Origin: JAJXZP01 sp963787185
GTDB lineage: Bacteria; Spirochaetota; Spirochaetia; Treponematales; Rectinemataceae
Assembly: GCA_963787185.1 (NCBI GenBank)
Contig: CAWBCC010000020.1
Span: forward strand, 62,001 to 126,000
Direction of reading: 5' to 3'
Length of the DNA: 64,000 nt
The position numbers and the translations under genes are program-made. Positions 9,079 to 18,300 of the stretch are shown here, piece by piece. Position 1 is the stretch's first letter. The number at the start of each line of letters is the position of its first letter. Under the pieces are notes generated by a model, which saw only the letters and a list, made by a program, of their open reading frames with translations, was not told the origin of the DNA and ran no database searches.

Positions 9079-9450
9079 ATGGCCGGTGAAACCGATTATG
9101 TTCTGAACATGGACGTCAAATACGACTATCTGCAGAAGATAGACGTCCCGGACCTGGTCGAAAAGTGCAGGGACAAATGGTTCAACCAGACCCTCTGCAA
9201 GGTGAATGGCTCGGTCCTGAGGCTGGGGATATTCGAGGGCGAGTTCCATTGGCATAAGCATGAAAACGACGATGAAGTATTCTTCGTGCTCGAAGGCTCT
9301 CTGCTCATAGAGACGGAACGGGGCAATTTCGCCTTGAAGGAACGGGAAGGGGTCTGCATCCCCAAGGGAACGATGCATCGGCCTGTCGCGAAAGAAAAGG
9401 CGATCGTCCTGATGATCGAAAACCAGGGGATCAAGCCGACCGGAGATTGA
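9079..9450 (+). CDS. Small cupin-domain protein
   Basis: 123 residues; the start at 9079 is chosen because a full AAGGAGG lies 6-7 bases upstream. The segment GEFHWHKHENDDEVFFVLEG gives cupin motif 1 with its metal-ligand histidines and Glu. PKGTMHRP carries the motif 2 His. The single compact barrel of this length is typical of small cupin_2 proteins that bind a metal and act on or sense a small molecule. The substrate cannot be inferred. Confidence 0.85.
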   Translation: MAGETDYVLNMDVKYDYLQKIDVPDLVEKCRDKWFNQTLCKVNGSVLRLGIFEGEFHWHKHENDDEVFFVLEGSLLIETERGNFALKEREGVCIPKGTMHRPVAKEKAIVLMIENQGIKPTGD

Positions 9451-9565
9451 GTCCACGCGGACGTCATCGCACCGATTGACAGCCTTGGAGGATGCGGTTC
9501 GCCCTCGCGGAGACGGCGACTTCCCAAGGGCCGGGGCCTTTCTCCCCGATCCTTCGAAAGGAAAC

Positions 9566-10093
9566 ATGAAGTACTACCTGTTCATCAAGGGCATCAATGT
9601 CGGGGGTCACGCGAAGGTCGATATGAAAGTGCTCAAGGAGGAATTGACCATTGTCGGGTTCGATGAGGTTTCCTCCTATCTCAACAGCGGCAACATCATC
9701 GTGGAGTCGGATCTTTCATCCGCCGAAGTTGAAGCCGAGGCGGAGACCCTGATCGCCGGCAAACTCAAGTTGGAAGCGAAAGTCTTCGTCAGGACCGCCC
9801 GCCAGTTGGAGTCGATCGTACGGGACAGCCCCTTCGATGGGGAAATCGAAAACGACAAGTCCAAGGCTCTGGCCTATATTCTGTCCGACAAGGTTCCGCC
9901 GGAGAAATACGAAAGACTGCGGAACGAAGCGAGGATCGTCGAGAACTTCTATCCGAGGGACGATGTTTTGTACGTCTACTACCGAAATGGAATCGCGAGC
10001 TCATATCTGACCGCCAACTATATCGATAAGGTGCTCGGCGTCGTCTCCACGGGAAGAAACATGAATACCTTGGAGGCTCTGATGGGGAAATAG
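9566..10093 (+). CDS. DUF1697 family protein
   Basis: 175 residues from the ATG at 9566, behind GAAAGGAAAC; a longer reading from 9476 is not conserved. It opens with FIKGINVGGHAKVDMK, followed by YLNSGNIIVES, and ends in SYLTANYIDKVLG...TGRNMNTLEALM, which together define DUF1697. The molecular function of this widespread bacterial family is unknown. It is followed by a terminator hairpin. Confidence 0.88.
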   Translation: MKYYLFIKGINVGGHAKVDMKVLKEELTIVGFDEVSSYLNSGNIIVESDLSSAEVEAEAETLIAGKLKLEAKVFVRTARQLESIVRDSPFDGEIENDKSKALAYILSDKVPPEKYERLRNEARIVENFYPRDDVLYVYYRNGIASSYLTANYIDKVLGVVSTGRNMNTLEALMGK

Positions 10094-10138
10094 CATTAGG
10101 AGCGGCGCATGGACATGCGAAGCTACCGAAATGAAATA

Positions 10139-10176
10139 AGGGCAGTCCCGCCAGTCGGCCGGACTGCCCTTTTTTC
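10139..10176 (+). terminator. Rho-independent terminator
   Basis: AGGGCAGTCC (10139-10148) pairs with GGACTGCCCT (10161-10170), followed by a T-run to 10175. It lies 45 bases after the DUF1697 stop and closes the plus-strand run that starts at 7.2 kb. Confidence 0.85.
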
Positions 10177-10298
10177 ATGCCCTGCGGGAAACGTCGGAAA
10201 GAGCTTGACGACATGGTCGGGATCGACTCCCATGAGCTAAGTCAAGTTGCCGAACCCTCATGAGGCCCGAGGCGACAAGGGGCGAACGAACAAAGCGC

Positions 10299-11846
10299 TC
10301 AGAACGCCTGATTTACCGCAGCCATGGCGGCTTTTCGGCCACGAAGGAAGCGCCTCGTGATCATGAAGAAATGCCTTCCCTCGATGGCGAGCGTCATGAA
10401 GTCTTCGACGAGGCCGGGGCTGATGCGCAAAGATTTGATCACGAACCTGATGTACTCGAGTCCATAGCTCGATAAGCTCTGGACGAAGATCGAGTTGAGG
10501 AGATAGAGAATGTTGCGCGGCGTCAAGACGGCTCCTTCGCCCGGCCTTCTTCGCCTTCGCCATTTCGGGAAGCGTCCGAGAAGCTCCAGGCAGCGGTCGA
10601 AGTACGCGCGCGGACGGTAGAGTTCGGCGAGAACGTGAAAGTAGCCTTCGAGAAGCTTCGCCTCCGGCAGAATAGTCCTGAAATTGAAGCCCGCCGAAAG
10701 CGTATTGTCACCGCTCGATTGCGATAGGAGTCTGCCCTCGCGCTCGAGTCGCGCTCCGAGAGCCGTCTCGGGCAGGGCCGTAAGGAGGCCAACCATGGCC
10801 ATCGGGACGGCGAGTTTCTTGACGAAGCCGATCTGCTCATCGCAGATGTCCGGGGGATCGGCGTCGAAGCCGATGATGAAGCCGCCCGACACTTCGATCC
10901 CCTTGCGCTGGATGGCCTCGACGGCGATCTCGGGATCCTGGCGAAGGTTTTGGCGCTTGCCGGCGCCCTCGAGGGAACGGGCGTGCGGGGTCTCGAGGCC
11001 GAGGAACACCATCCTGAAGTTGGCCGCCACCATGAGGTCGAGGAGTTCTTCGTCGTTTGCGAGATCGAGGCTCGCTTCCGTGGAGAAGTGGAAGGGATAA
11101 CCTCGCTCGGCCTGCCAAGGCCCGAGCTCGCGGAGCAGCTCCTTGACATGGCTTTTGTTTCCGATGAAGTTGTCGTCGACGACGAAGACCCTGCCCCTGA
11201 CGCCGATCCGCAGGAGCTCCTCGAGCTCGCCGATGAAGCGCCCGGGGCTCTTCGTGCGGGATACGTGCCCGAAGAGGGCCACGATGTCGCAGAACTCGCA
11301 GCTGAAGGGACAGCCTCGAGAGAACTGCAGAGGCGTAGTGGCGTAGTCCGAGATCTTGACGAGGTCGAAGCGCGGCATGGGCCCTTCGTCGAGAGAGGGC
11401 TTGGCTTCGCTCGCATAGACCCTGACGGCGCTGCCCTTGCGCCAATCCGCGACGAAGGGAGGCAGGGTCATCTCACCCTCGCCGAGAACGAGGTAATCGA
11501 CACCCTCCATCTCCTGCGGACAGGCGCTGGGGTAGGGACCGCCCGCAGCTACGGGAATTCCCAATCGCCGGCACCTCCCGACCACCTCGAAGAAGGACAT
11601 TTTTTGAATGAGCATCGCGGATATCATGACGAGGTCCGCTCTCGCGAGATCGCGATCGCGCAGGGGATGGATATTCATGTCGACGAGGGCGAGCTCGAAT
11701 TCCTCCCGCGGGAAGAAGCCGGCTATCGTCATCAGGCCCAGGGGCGGCATGAGCCCTCTTTTGCCGATGAGGCTGATCGCGTTTTTCAAGCTCCAGTAGG
11801 TAGGCGGCATCCGGGGATATACCAGGAGGATTTTTTTCTTTTCCAT
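10299..11846 (-). CDS. B12-binding-domain radical SAM protein (DUF4070 type)
   Basis: 515 residues. Residues 1-140 form a Rossmann-like B12-binding domain (ILLVYPRMPPTYW... and GGPYPS...YLVLGEGE). The radical SAM core follows, with the iron-sulphur ligands Cys179, Cys183 and Cys186 in RGCPFSCEFCD. The tail, with FDADPPDI and the long helical C-terminus, fits the DUF4070 class seen in HpnP/HpnR-related hopanoid enzymes and other methylating or rearranging enzymes. The substrate is unknown and no hopanoid genes are nearby. It appears monocistronic. Confidence 0.9.
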   Translation of the reverse strand: MEKKKILLVYPRMPPTYWSLKNAISLIGKRGLMPPLGLMTIAGFFPREEFELALVDMNIHPLRDRDLARADLVMISAMLIQKMSFFEVVGRCRRLGIPVAAGGPYPSACPQEMEGVDYLVLGEGEMTLPPFVADWRKGSAVRVYASEAKPSLDEGPMPRFDLVKISDYATTPLQFSRGCPFSCEFCDIVALFGHVSRTKSPGRFIGELEELLRIGVRGRVFVVDDNFIGNKSHVKELLRELGPWQAERGYPFHFSTEASLDLANDEELLDLMVAANFRMVFLGLETPHARSLEGAGKRQNLRQDPEIAVEAIQRKGIEVSGGFIIGFDADPPDICDEQIGFVKKLAVPMAMVGLLTALPETALGARLEREGRLLSQSSGDNTLSAGFNFRTILPEAKLLEGYFHVLAELYRPRAYFDRCLELLGRFPKWRRRRRPGEGAVLTPRNILYLLNSIFVQSLSSYGLEYIRFVIKSLRISPGLVEDFMTLAIEGRHFFMITRRFLRGRKAAMAAVNQAF

Positions 11847-12030
11847 GTGTCTCGGTTTTCCTTTTGAGGCGATTTTCCCTCACCTTGTCAGGATAGACCC
11901 GAAAAATGGAAAACGGTTAGCCGGAAAAGGCAATAAAGCGAGATTTCTCGATTGCCTTGCGTTTTTTGCCAGTCACAGGGGTATATCCTTCTCCAAATCC
12001 TCATTCTGCCTCGCGCCGCGCCCCAAAAGG

Positions 12031-12047
12031 AAGCGCGAACGAGCGCT
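12031..12047 (-). terminator. Possible weak terminator after htrA
   Basis: AAGCGC pairs with GCGCTT over a 5-base loop, overlapping the htrA stop; reading on the minus strand it is followed by CCTTTT. Short stem and short T-run, so tentative. Confidence 0.35.
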
Positions 12048-13573
12048 TACGGCTTGTCGAACTCCAGCGTGGTCAGCGTCTGGCCGTCGCGGCGTACGGT
12101 AAAGCCAATTTTCCTGTTGGCTGGATCGTTCAGGTAGCGATAGAATTCGCCCACCGTGGAAATCCGCTTGTCGTTCACGGCGGTTATAATGTCGCCGGGC
12201 TTCAGGCCGATAACATCCGCGGGCGACTTGGCCGCGATATTCGCCACGAAGACGCCCCTCGCGCCGGCGGGCAGGGCGGAGGGATCGATCTGATCGGACT
12301 TGACGGAAACGACGTCGGCGCCGGGATACTCGCTCGCACCGTCGGCCGCCATGGTTTCCTTGCGCACTGCGATCACGACATCGAGATTCATCGTCTTGCC
12401 GTCGCGAAGGACCACGAACCGGGCCTTCTTGTCCACCGGTAAATCGCCGACGATATTGACGAGTCGATCCGCTCCGGTGACGTCCATACCGTTTACACTG
12501 AGTACGACATCTCCGGGCTCAAGGCCACCTCTGCTCGCCGGGCTGTCGCGGAAGATGTCCGCCACGAAGGCGCCCTTCTGGGGATCGGCTCCCAGTTCAT
12601 CTGCGGTGGCCTGGTCGATCTGGCCGAGCGATGCGCCAAGCCATCCGTACTGCACCTTGCCGTGAGCGATGAATTCGCCTATCGCCTTTTTCGCGTTGTT
12701 GATGGGGATGGCGAAGCCGAGTCCGATACTGCCGCCGCTCGGCGAGGCTATCCAGGTATTGATGCCCACGACTTCGCCGCGGATATCGACGAGGGCGCCT
12801 CCCGAGTTGCCGCGGTTGATTGCCGCGTCGGTTTGGATGAAATCGGATATATTGCCCTCCGGCCCACCCGTGCGGCCCAGCGCGCTGACGATGCCGGTCG
12901 TGACCGAGGACACGAGACCGAGGGGACTGCCGATGGCTATGGTCCAGTCTCCGACATGGAGAGCCGACGAATCGCCGAGCGTCGCTGCCACGATGCCGCT
13001 CGCGAAGCTCTCGAACTTGACGAGCGCGATGTCGCGACGGACGTCCTTGCCGACAAGGCTTCCCTTGTATTGCCTGCCGTCGTTGGTAATCACGGTGATA
13101 TCGCTCGCCGATCCTGCTACGTGGTTGTTGGTGAGCACGAAGTACGTATATCCCTCCCGCCTGACGATGATACCCGAGCCGAGACCCTTTTCTTCGAATT
13201 TCTGGGGCTGCGGCTTCGCCTGCCCCTGGTCGGGCGGACCATTAAAGAAAAAGGGCCAGGGGAACTGCTGCTCAGGAGCCTGCTCCATCTTTGTAATGGT
13301 CACATCGATTTCGACCACCGAGGGTTTGACCGTCTCAGCCACGTACCTGAACGCCGTCTGGACGGCCTCGGCCGTAGCAATCGCTGCCTTCACGTCGGGC
13401 GAAGCGCTGTCCTCCGGCGACTCGACAGGTATCGCGGGGGCCACCAATCCGACAGCCCGCCCCACGGAACGCGAGATACCGCTGAAGGTCAGGCCGAGAC
13501 CCACGAGGATTCCGACCAGCACGAGTCCCGCGGCAATTACGTACTTGGACCGCAGTTTGTCTCTAAAGCTCAT
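12047..13573 (-). CDS. Membrane-anchored DegP/HtrA serine protease with two PDZ domains
   Basis: 508 residues. One N-terminal membrane segment (residues about 12-32) anchors the enzyme with its catalytic part in the periplasm. The trypsin-like triad is His151 (LTNNHVAG), Asp181 (RDIALVKF) and Ser257 (NRGNSGGAL). Two PDZ domains follow, starting near residues 305 and 420 (SPASRGGLEPGDVVLSVNG and SPADVIGLKPGDIITAVND). Such proteases degrade misfolded envelope proteins. Gln/Pro-rich segments between the anchor and the protease domain are normal linkers. No stress-regulator gene is adjacent. Confidence 0.93.
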   Translation of the reverse strand: MSFRDKLRSKYVIAAGLVLVGILVGLGLTFSGISRSVGRAVGLVAPAIPVESPEDSASPDVKAAIATAEAVQTAFRYVAETVKPSVVEIDVTITKMEQAPEQQFPWPFFFNGPPDQGQAKPQPQKFEEKGLGSGIIVRREGYTYFVLTNNHVAGSASDITVITNDGRQYKGSLVGKDVRRDIALVKFESFASGIVAATLGDSSALHVGDWTIAIGSPLGLVSSVTTGIVSALGRTGGPEGNISDFIQTDAAINRGNSGGALVDIRGEVVGINTWIASPSGGSIGLGFAIPINNAKKAIGEFIAHGKVQYGWLGASLGQIDQATADELGADPQKGAFVADIFRDSPASRGGLEPGDVVLSVNGMDVTGADRLVNIVGDLPVDKKARFVVLRDGKTMNLDVVIAVRKETMAADGASEYPGADVVSVKSDQIDPSALPAGARGVFVANIAAKSPADVIGLKPGDIITAVNDKRISTVGEFYRYLNDPANRKIGFTVRRDGQTLTTLEFDKP

Positions 13574-13806
13574 TCAAGACTCCTCGCGGTGCGATTCACC
13601 GCCACGAACCCATTCTCCCTGTTTCCAATAAATACACAAAAAAGCCGACGCCTTCTGTCCGCTGTCGCACATAAGCACGCACCCGTTTCGGCCGCTGCGC
13701 CTCCACAGCCCTCGAGACTGCCGATGCTTTCCTTGAGTGTATTTGATTAAAAACGCGGGAATTCGCTTTGGGGCGGGGAATCGGCACTCCGTGCGTCGGG
13801 GCGGTC

Positions 13807-14631
13807 CTATTTTATATGCACATCCCGTTGCGGAAAGGGTATCTCCACGCCATGAGCCCTGAACTCGCGATCGATGCTGAAACGCAGATCGCTTTTTATG
13901 TTCTCTACCGTGAATGTCTCCTTGGTCCAGAAAAACACTTGAAAGTCCAGGCTGCTGTTCCCGAAGTTGAGGAATCTGACGAAGGGCTGGGGTTCGCGCT
14001 CGAGCTTCTCCTCCTGTTCGGCTATTTGGAGGAGTAGTGTCTCGACCATCTTGAGATCGGATCCGTATCCGACACCGACATCGACGTGAAAACGCGTGCT
14101 GATCTGCTCGTTGCTCCAATTGATGATCCGCTCGCTCACGAATTTCGAATTGGGCACGATCATGATGACATTATCGCGCGTCTTGATCTTGGAAGTGCGT
14201 AATCCGATCTTTCTGACCTCGCCGACAATGTCATTTTCGGTTTGGAGAATATCGCCGACTTTGAGATTCCCTTCGACCAAGAGGATTATTCCGGACATGA
14301 CATCATTGAAGATCTGTTGAATGCCGAAGCCGACGCCGACGAGGAGTGCCGCCGAACCGGCAAAAACGAGGCTCAAGTTAACTCCGCCGGTCTGGAGTGC
14401 TACGATTATCGCCAACGCCCAGATCAGATATCTCAAGACGGACAGAATGGAATAGGCATGGCCTCTGTCGATCCTTCCAAGTTGCACCGGACGATTGATG
14501 AGCCGCGAAACGAGCCACACGGAGACTTTGGCGAGAAGCACGATCATCAGCCAGAGCAAGAGCGTGCCTGTGGTGAACGAAAATTTGCTTGTCGTTACCA
14601 GCGGATGATTCAACAGCGTGGTCAGATCCAT
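13807..14631 (-). CDS. MscS-family small-conductance mechanosensitive channel
   Basis: 274 residues. Three N-terminal hydrophobic segments (about 20-40, 60-82 and 85-110) precede the pore-lining Gly/Ala helix GSAALLVGVGFGIQQIFND and the beta domain (GDIVG-type segment, VGEVRKIGLRTSKI and VPNSKFVSERIINWS). Such channels release solutes on osmotic downshock. The length is typical of the minimal MscS architecture. It is transcribed away from the VOC-protein gene. Confidence 0.93.
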   Translation of the reverse strand: MDLTTLLNHPLVTTSKFSFTTGTLLLWLMIVLLAKVSVWLVSRLINRPVQLGRIDRGHAYSILSVLRYLIWALAIIVALQTGGVNLSLVFAGSAALLVGVGFGIQQIFNDVMSGIILLVEGNLKVGDILQTENDIVGEVRKIGLRTSKIKTRDNVIMIVPNSKFVSERIINWSNEQISTRFHVDVGVGYGSDLKMVETLLLQIAEQEEKLEREPQPFVRFLNFGNSSLDFQVFFWTKETFTVENIKSDLRFSIDREFRAHGVEIPFPQRDVHIK

Positions 14632-14834
14632 ACTAGTATTATTTGTCGTCCAGATATTCGATTACATTAAACCGATCGTACGGGGCAGGTCGGATGAGGA
14701 AGCAAAAGAGGGGCCATCCATCCCGGGCGGCTCCTCCCGGTCGAGATGCCCCCGTGTTTTCGCATCGAAAAAGGCAGGCACTCTTGTCCCTTTCTCCTCT
14801 TCCTATTCGACTATTCGGTGCAGGAGGAAAAGCG

Positions 14835-15293
14835 ATGAAATACATTCTTGCAGTATGCTTGGCCCTCTCGGCGATATCGACCGTGTATTCCCAGCAGGTG
14901 ACAGCGGACAAGCTGCTGATGATCAGCATAGCGGTCCGCGACATGGACAAATCCAAAGAGTTCTACACCTCAGCTCTGGGCTTGAAGATCACGCAGGATT
15001 ACAGCCATGGCGGACAACGATGGGTCTCTCTGAGTCTGCCCGGCGGCGGGGCATCCATGAGTCTGTTGCAGGCTGCGGACACGGAGAACCTCAGGCCGGG
15101 GACCCAGAAGTTGTACTTTACGACCTCCGACGCCGAGTCGTTGTATGAGGCAATCAAGGCTAAAGGCATCGTGCCGACCCACGAGTTCACGAAAGAAACC
15201 TGGCAAGGGTCGCCGTGGGCCGCATGGTTCAGCCTGGCGGACCCGGACGGGAACCAAGTAATGATCGTGCAGATGAAGACCGCTACCGAGTAG
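14835..15293 (+). CDS. Secreted VOC/glyoxalase-fold protein
   Basis: 152 residues from the ATG at 14835, directly behind AGGAGGAAA. A Sec signal peptide (KYILAVCLALSAISTVYS) suggests periplasmic export, which is unusual for this fold. The mature part has the VOC pattern: MISIAVRDMDKSKEFYTSALGL at the start, then WAAWFSLADPDGNQVMIVQ at the end with the Glu/Gln position of the metal site. Relatives include glyoxalase I, bleomycin-binding proteins and dioxygenases. The substrate is unknown. Confidence 0.85.
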   Translation: MKYILAVCLALSAISTVYSQQVTADKLLMISIAVRDMDKSKEFYTSALGLKITQDYSHGGQRWVSLSLPGGGASMSLLQAADTENLRPGTQKLYFTTSDAESLYEAIKAKGIVPTHEFTKETWQGSPWAAWFSLADPDGNQVMIVQMKTATE

Positions 15294-15343
15294 GCACAGG
15301 CGCGAGGGTAGTCTCAACGTCGCTCCTTCATTTCGGTGGGCGG

Positions 15344-15460
15344 GATGAAGGAGCGCCCCCGGTAGCTCTCGGCCTCCCGGAAGGCCTTGATGGTCTGGGA
15401 CATGCTGGCCCCATCGCTATCTGGGCCACGTAGACGTAGGATACGGCCATCATGCCGAGA
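15344..15460 (-). repeat. Copied internal fragment of the PFOR gene
   Basis: 117 bases nearly identical to 20422-20545 inside the PFOR gene. Reading both, I see a handful of substitutions, one 1-base deletion and one 6-base deletion. On the minus strand it still encodes LGMMAVSYVYVAQIAMG before going out of frame, against the PFOR segment LGMMAVSYGYVYVAQIAMG. It abuts the 3' end of the hsdR remnant. A fragment this short and diverged is a relic of recombination, not a gene. Confidence 0.9.
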
Positions 15461-17202
15461 GGACTTGGGGCGCGTCGCACCAACTCGAGTCCTTGGGTCA
15501 ACTGCCAGGCAGTGTTGCGATAGGTTTCGGTGAAAACGGTATCGGCAAGCCATTTGCGGAAGCCCGGGTTGTCCATGAACTGCTTGAAGAGCTCGGTCTG
15601 ATCCGAGAGCATCTCGACGATGACACGCTCGAGGGCCCGGTCGTGCTCGATGCGGGCGTTCTGCCTGTCGTCTCGCGCCATGGCGTTCTGGTAGGCCTTG
15701 TCGGCCGCGACCTTGGCGGGTATCTCCGTGGCACTGCGGGATCGATCTCCGCATCTTCGTCCGGCAGGAGAATGGGCTTGAGGGCCTGGACCTCCACGCG
15801 GTAGCTCTCCATGTCGATCGAGTCGAGGACGCCCTTGGAGAGGTCTTCCTCGCGCGGCGCGGGCAGCTTGGGGATGAGGAAATTGAGGAAGATGCACAGT
15901 TTCTCCCAGGCAGGATTCCCGAAGGCGATGATGGAGGCGAGGAAGTTGTAGGTTCTGACAAAGGCCTTCGCGTCGCCCTTGAAGGCGACTTGGCCGTCCT
16001 CGTCGAGATCGTCGCGGTAGCGGGCGGCGCAGCCATCCAGGATGGGATCGAGGGACTCGCGAGATTCATTCCCGAGGAATTTCCTGACCAGATCCTCGAC
16101 ATCCGCTTCAGAGTAGACTTGGGCTTTGTCGAGGCCGGCCTTGAGGTCGTGAAGCTTATTGGGATCGGTCTCCCTGCTCAGGATGGTTGAACGATAATAG
16201 TCGGCAAAGGCGAGCCAGATCGTCTCCGAGTCGTTCATGAAGTCGAGGACGATGGGGGAATTTCTGGATCGTCGTGATGATGATCTTCTTGCCCTCCTCG
16301 ATGAAGATCTTGAGCTGGGCCGACCCTTCCGTGACCGCTCCGACGAGGGAGCCTACCTGGGCGAATTGCCTGATGTTGTCCCGTATCTGCTTGTCGAGGA
16401 TGCGCCTATCCGTGACCACGACGATGCTGTCGAAAAGGGCCTTGCTCGTGTTCCTGTCCTCGAGGCCGATGAGCTGGTGGGCCAGCCAGCTTATCGAGTT
16501 GCTCTTGCCCGAGCCCGCCGAATGCTGGATGAGGTAGCGCGTGCCGGCGCCGTCCTTGGTGGCCGCCGCGAGGAGGCGGTGGACGACATCGAGCTGGTGA
16601 TAGCGGGGGAAAATTTCCTCGCGCTTCTTCTTGCCCGTCTTCTCATCTTTCTTCTCGACGAGCTGGGCGAAGTTCTCGATGATGTCGGCGAGGGTCTCCC
16701 GGCGCAGAATATCCTTCCAGAGATAGTCGGTCGCGATCCCGCTCGGATTGGGCTCGTTGCCCGCTCCCGAGTTCCAGCCCTTGTTGAAGGGAAGGAACCA
16801 GGAATCCCTGCCGCGGAGCTGGGTGCACATCCGCACATCGCGATCGTCCACGGCGAAGCGGGCTACCGCGGCCTTGTTCTTCGGGGAGGGTGTCGGATAG
16901 TAGAGGGTAAGGTCGACGGCTTCGTCCTGGATGCCCTTGCGCAGGACGTCTATGACGCCGCGCTTTGCGAGCTCGCCCTGGAGCCGCTGGAGGAAGCGCG
17001 TGCGCCGGGGCGATTGCGTTCCAAGGCCGAGGGCGGTGTAGGCTTCGGGCTGGGTGGCGCCGATGAAGGACTCGAGTTTCGCCGTATCCAGGCCGTATTC
17101 GCGCTCGTAGTCCCGGCCGGTGCCAGCGATATAGCCGCCCTCGTCTATAAGGGAAGCGACGATAATGGATTCCAGGCCTTTTTCGCTGGTGTCTGTCGGC
17201 AT
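15461..17202 (-). pseudogene. Type I restriction enzyme R subunit, broken (internal deletion plus frameshift)
   Basis: Remnant of a second HsdR, different from the intact one at 49.7-52.9 kb. From a start at 17202 (GAGGT upstream) it keeps an N-terminal segment and Walker A (HSAGSGKSNS), up to IIITTIQKFP. At about 16256 the sequence jumps to IVLDFMNDSETI in another frame. The joint lacks the DEAD-box motif and the rest of the helicase core. A further frameshift at about 15735 separates DEDAEIDP from SATEIPAKVAADKAYQ. After ELVRRAP it ends in the PFOR fragment. It cannot make a working restriction subunit. No hsdM or hsdS lies beside it. Confidence 0.88.
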
Positions 17203-17224
17203 TTTTACCTCTATACTGGGTCGG

Positions 17225-17791
17225 CTAGACTGTGGTTGGCGTGATCCATCCCTTCTTGACAAGGACATTCCAGGCTATCGCTATCTGCTCGGGTAGGAAA
17301 CGCTTCTTCCTTTCGTTCCAGGCATACACAAGGCCCGTGGCCTCTTCATGCGTCGCCGCTCCTTCTCTCGTCGCCACCCAATGCACCGTGGAGAGGAGCT
17401 CGAGGCCGAAGGGACTCTCGAAGCCTTCCACGAGGTCCGAGACCCGATCAAAGCGCTCCCGCGTGGCCGGTCTTCCGCTCAGGTAGCTCTCCGCCGAGGC
17501 CAGGGCCTGGGGCAAGACTTCTATGGGACGAGTCGGACTGTCGCCTCCATCGGCATAGCCCGTGATGAAGTGGCCGTCGATGCGCCGCAACACGTGGCGG
17601 AGGTTTTCGGCATAGGGACCATAGGCTGCCTTGGCATAATCGAGTTTGAGGGGCTCGCCCGCCTCCTGCATGAAGTACATGAGCTTGTGGAGTTCGAGGA
17701 GGCTGACGAAGGGGTCCATGAGGCCGTCGAGGTAGCGGCGCATGAGCCCGAGGAGGGCGGCGCGGCCGGCTGTCATGCTCGGGGGATTCAT
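17225..17791 (-). CDS. DarG C-terminal-domain protein lacking the macro domain
   Basis: 188 residues. The block SLLELHKLMYFMQEAGEPLKL...AAYGPYAENLRHVLRRIDGHFI, then FESPFGLELLSTVHWVAT and AWNERKKRFLPEQIA, matches from memory the C-terminal half of DarG, the antitoxin of the DarT DNA ADP-ribosyltransferase. Full DarG is about 350 residues with an N-terminal ADP-ribose-removing macro domain; here that domain is absent and no darT lies nearby. The Leu-x-Lys-Leu-x-Tyr-Phe and Tyr-Gly-Pro motifs also recall SocA/Panacea antitoxin domains. The start overlaps the PIN gene stop by 4 bases (ATGA), so the two are translated together. It may be a standalone antitoxin or adaptor, or a decayed darG. Confidence 0.75.
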   Translation of the reverse strand: MNPPSMTAGRAALLGLMRRYLDGLMDPFVSLLELHKLMYFMQEAGEPLKLDYAKAAYGPYAENLRHVLRRIDGHFITGYADGGDSPTRPIEVLPQALASAESYLSGRPATRERFDRVSDLVEGFESPFGLELLSTVHWVATREGAATHEEATGLVYAWNERKKRFLPEQIAIAWNVLVKKGWITPTTV

Positions 17792-18300
17792 CGTTCGCTC
17801 CGTCGGCGCGGCCGTTCGGCTTTTATCGGGGACAAGGATTTGAGGCCATGGTCTCCCGTCAGTATCTCTACATCCCGTCCCATGCCGGCATAGAAATTGG
17901 CTACAGCCGAAATCGTGAAATCACCGATGGATATCCGCTCGGCTGCCTTCCCCGGCCAGTCGCGTGCGATCCTATGAAGTTCATCGTTCGACCACAGCAC
18001 GTCCTGCGCATTGAAGGCGGCCCAAGGACTCGTTTCATCAGCGGCTTGTTTGATGATGTTGCCTAGTTCCTTCGCTTTCTGAAATCGCTTCTTATCGTCG
18101 GATTGGGCAATATGGTTTCCGGTTTCGATAAGCGTTGCCATGGGCAAGACCAAGGTAGCTCCGTTCTTAATTTCCGAGGCAATTTTGGCGTCTACCCGGT
18201 CAAAATCCCATTTATCATCATCGGAACCGCAGGTATCCTTACCGGGAATTTTGAGCCAGACGCAGAGCATCGACGTATCGACCACGAGGACGCGCTTCAT
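17788..18300 (-). CDS. PIN-domain nuclease
   Basis: 170 residues with the four acidic positions of a PIN RNase: Asp8 (VLVVDTS), Glu59 (LIETGNHI), Asp127 (SIGDFTIS) and Asp150 (LTGDHGL). PIN proteins usually cut RNA and many are toxins. It is larger than most VapC toxins and has no small VapB-like antitoxin next to it. It overlaps the upstream ATPase gene and the downstream DarG-like gene by 4 bases each, so all three form one translationally coupled unit. An ATPase-controlled nuclease is the natural reading, by analogy with AAA/TOPRIM pairs. Confidence 0.8.
   Translation of the reverse strand: MKRVLVVDTSMLCVWLKIPGKDTCGSDDDKWDFDRVDAKIASEIKNGATLVLPMATLIETGNHIAQSDDKKRFQKAKELGNIIKQAADETSPWAAFNAQDVLWSNDELHRIARDWPGKAAERISIGDFTISAVANFYAGMGRDVEILTGDHGLKSLSPIKAERPRRRSER

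Noticed and set aside
10950..11867. 305-codon plus-strand frame opposite the radical SAM gene
   Set aside because: The minus strand encodes an intact radical SAM enzyme; the plus frame is Glu/Gly/Ala-biased without motifs.
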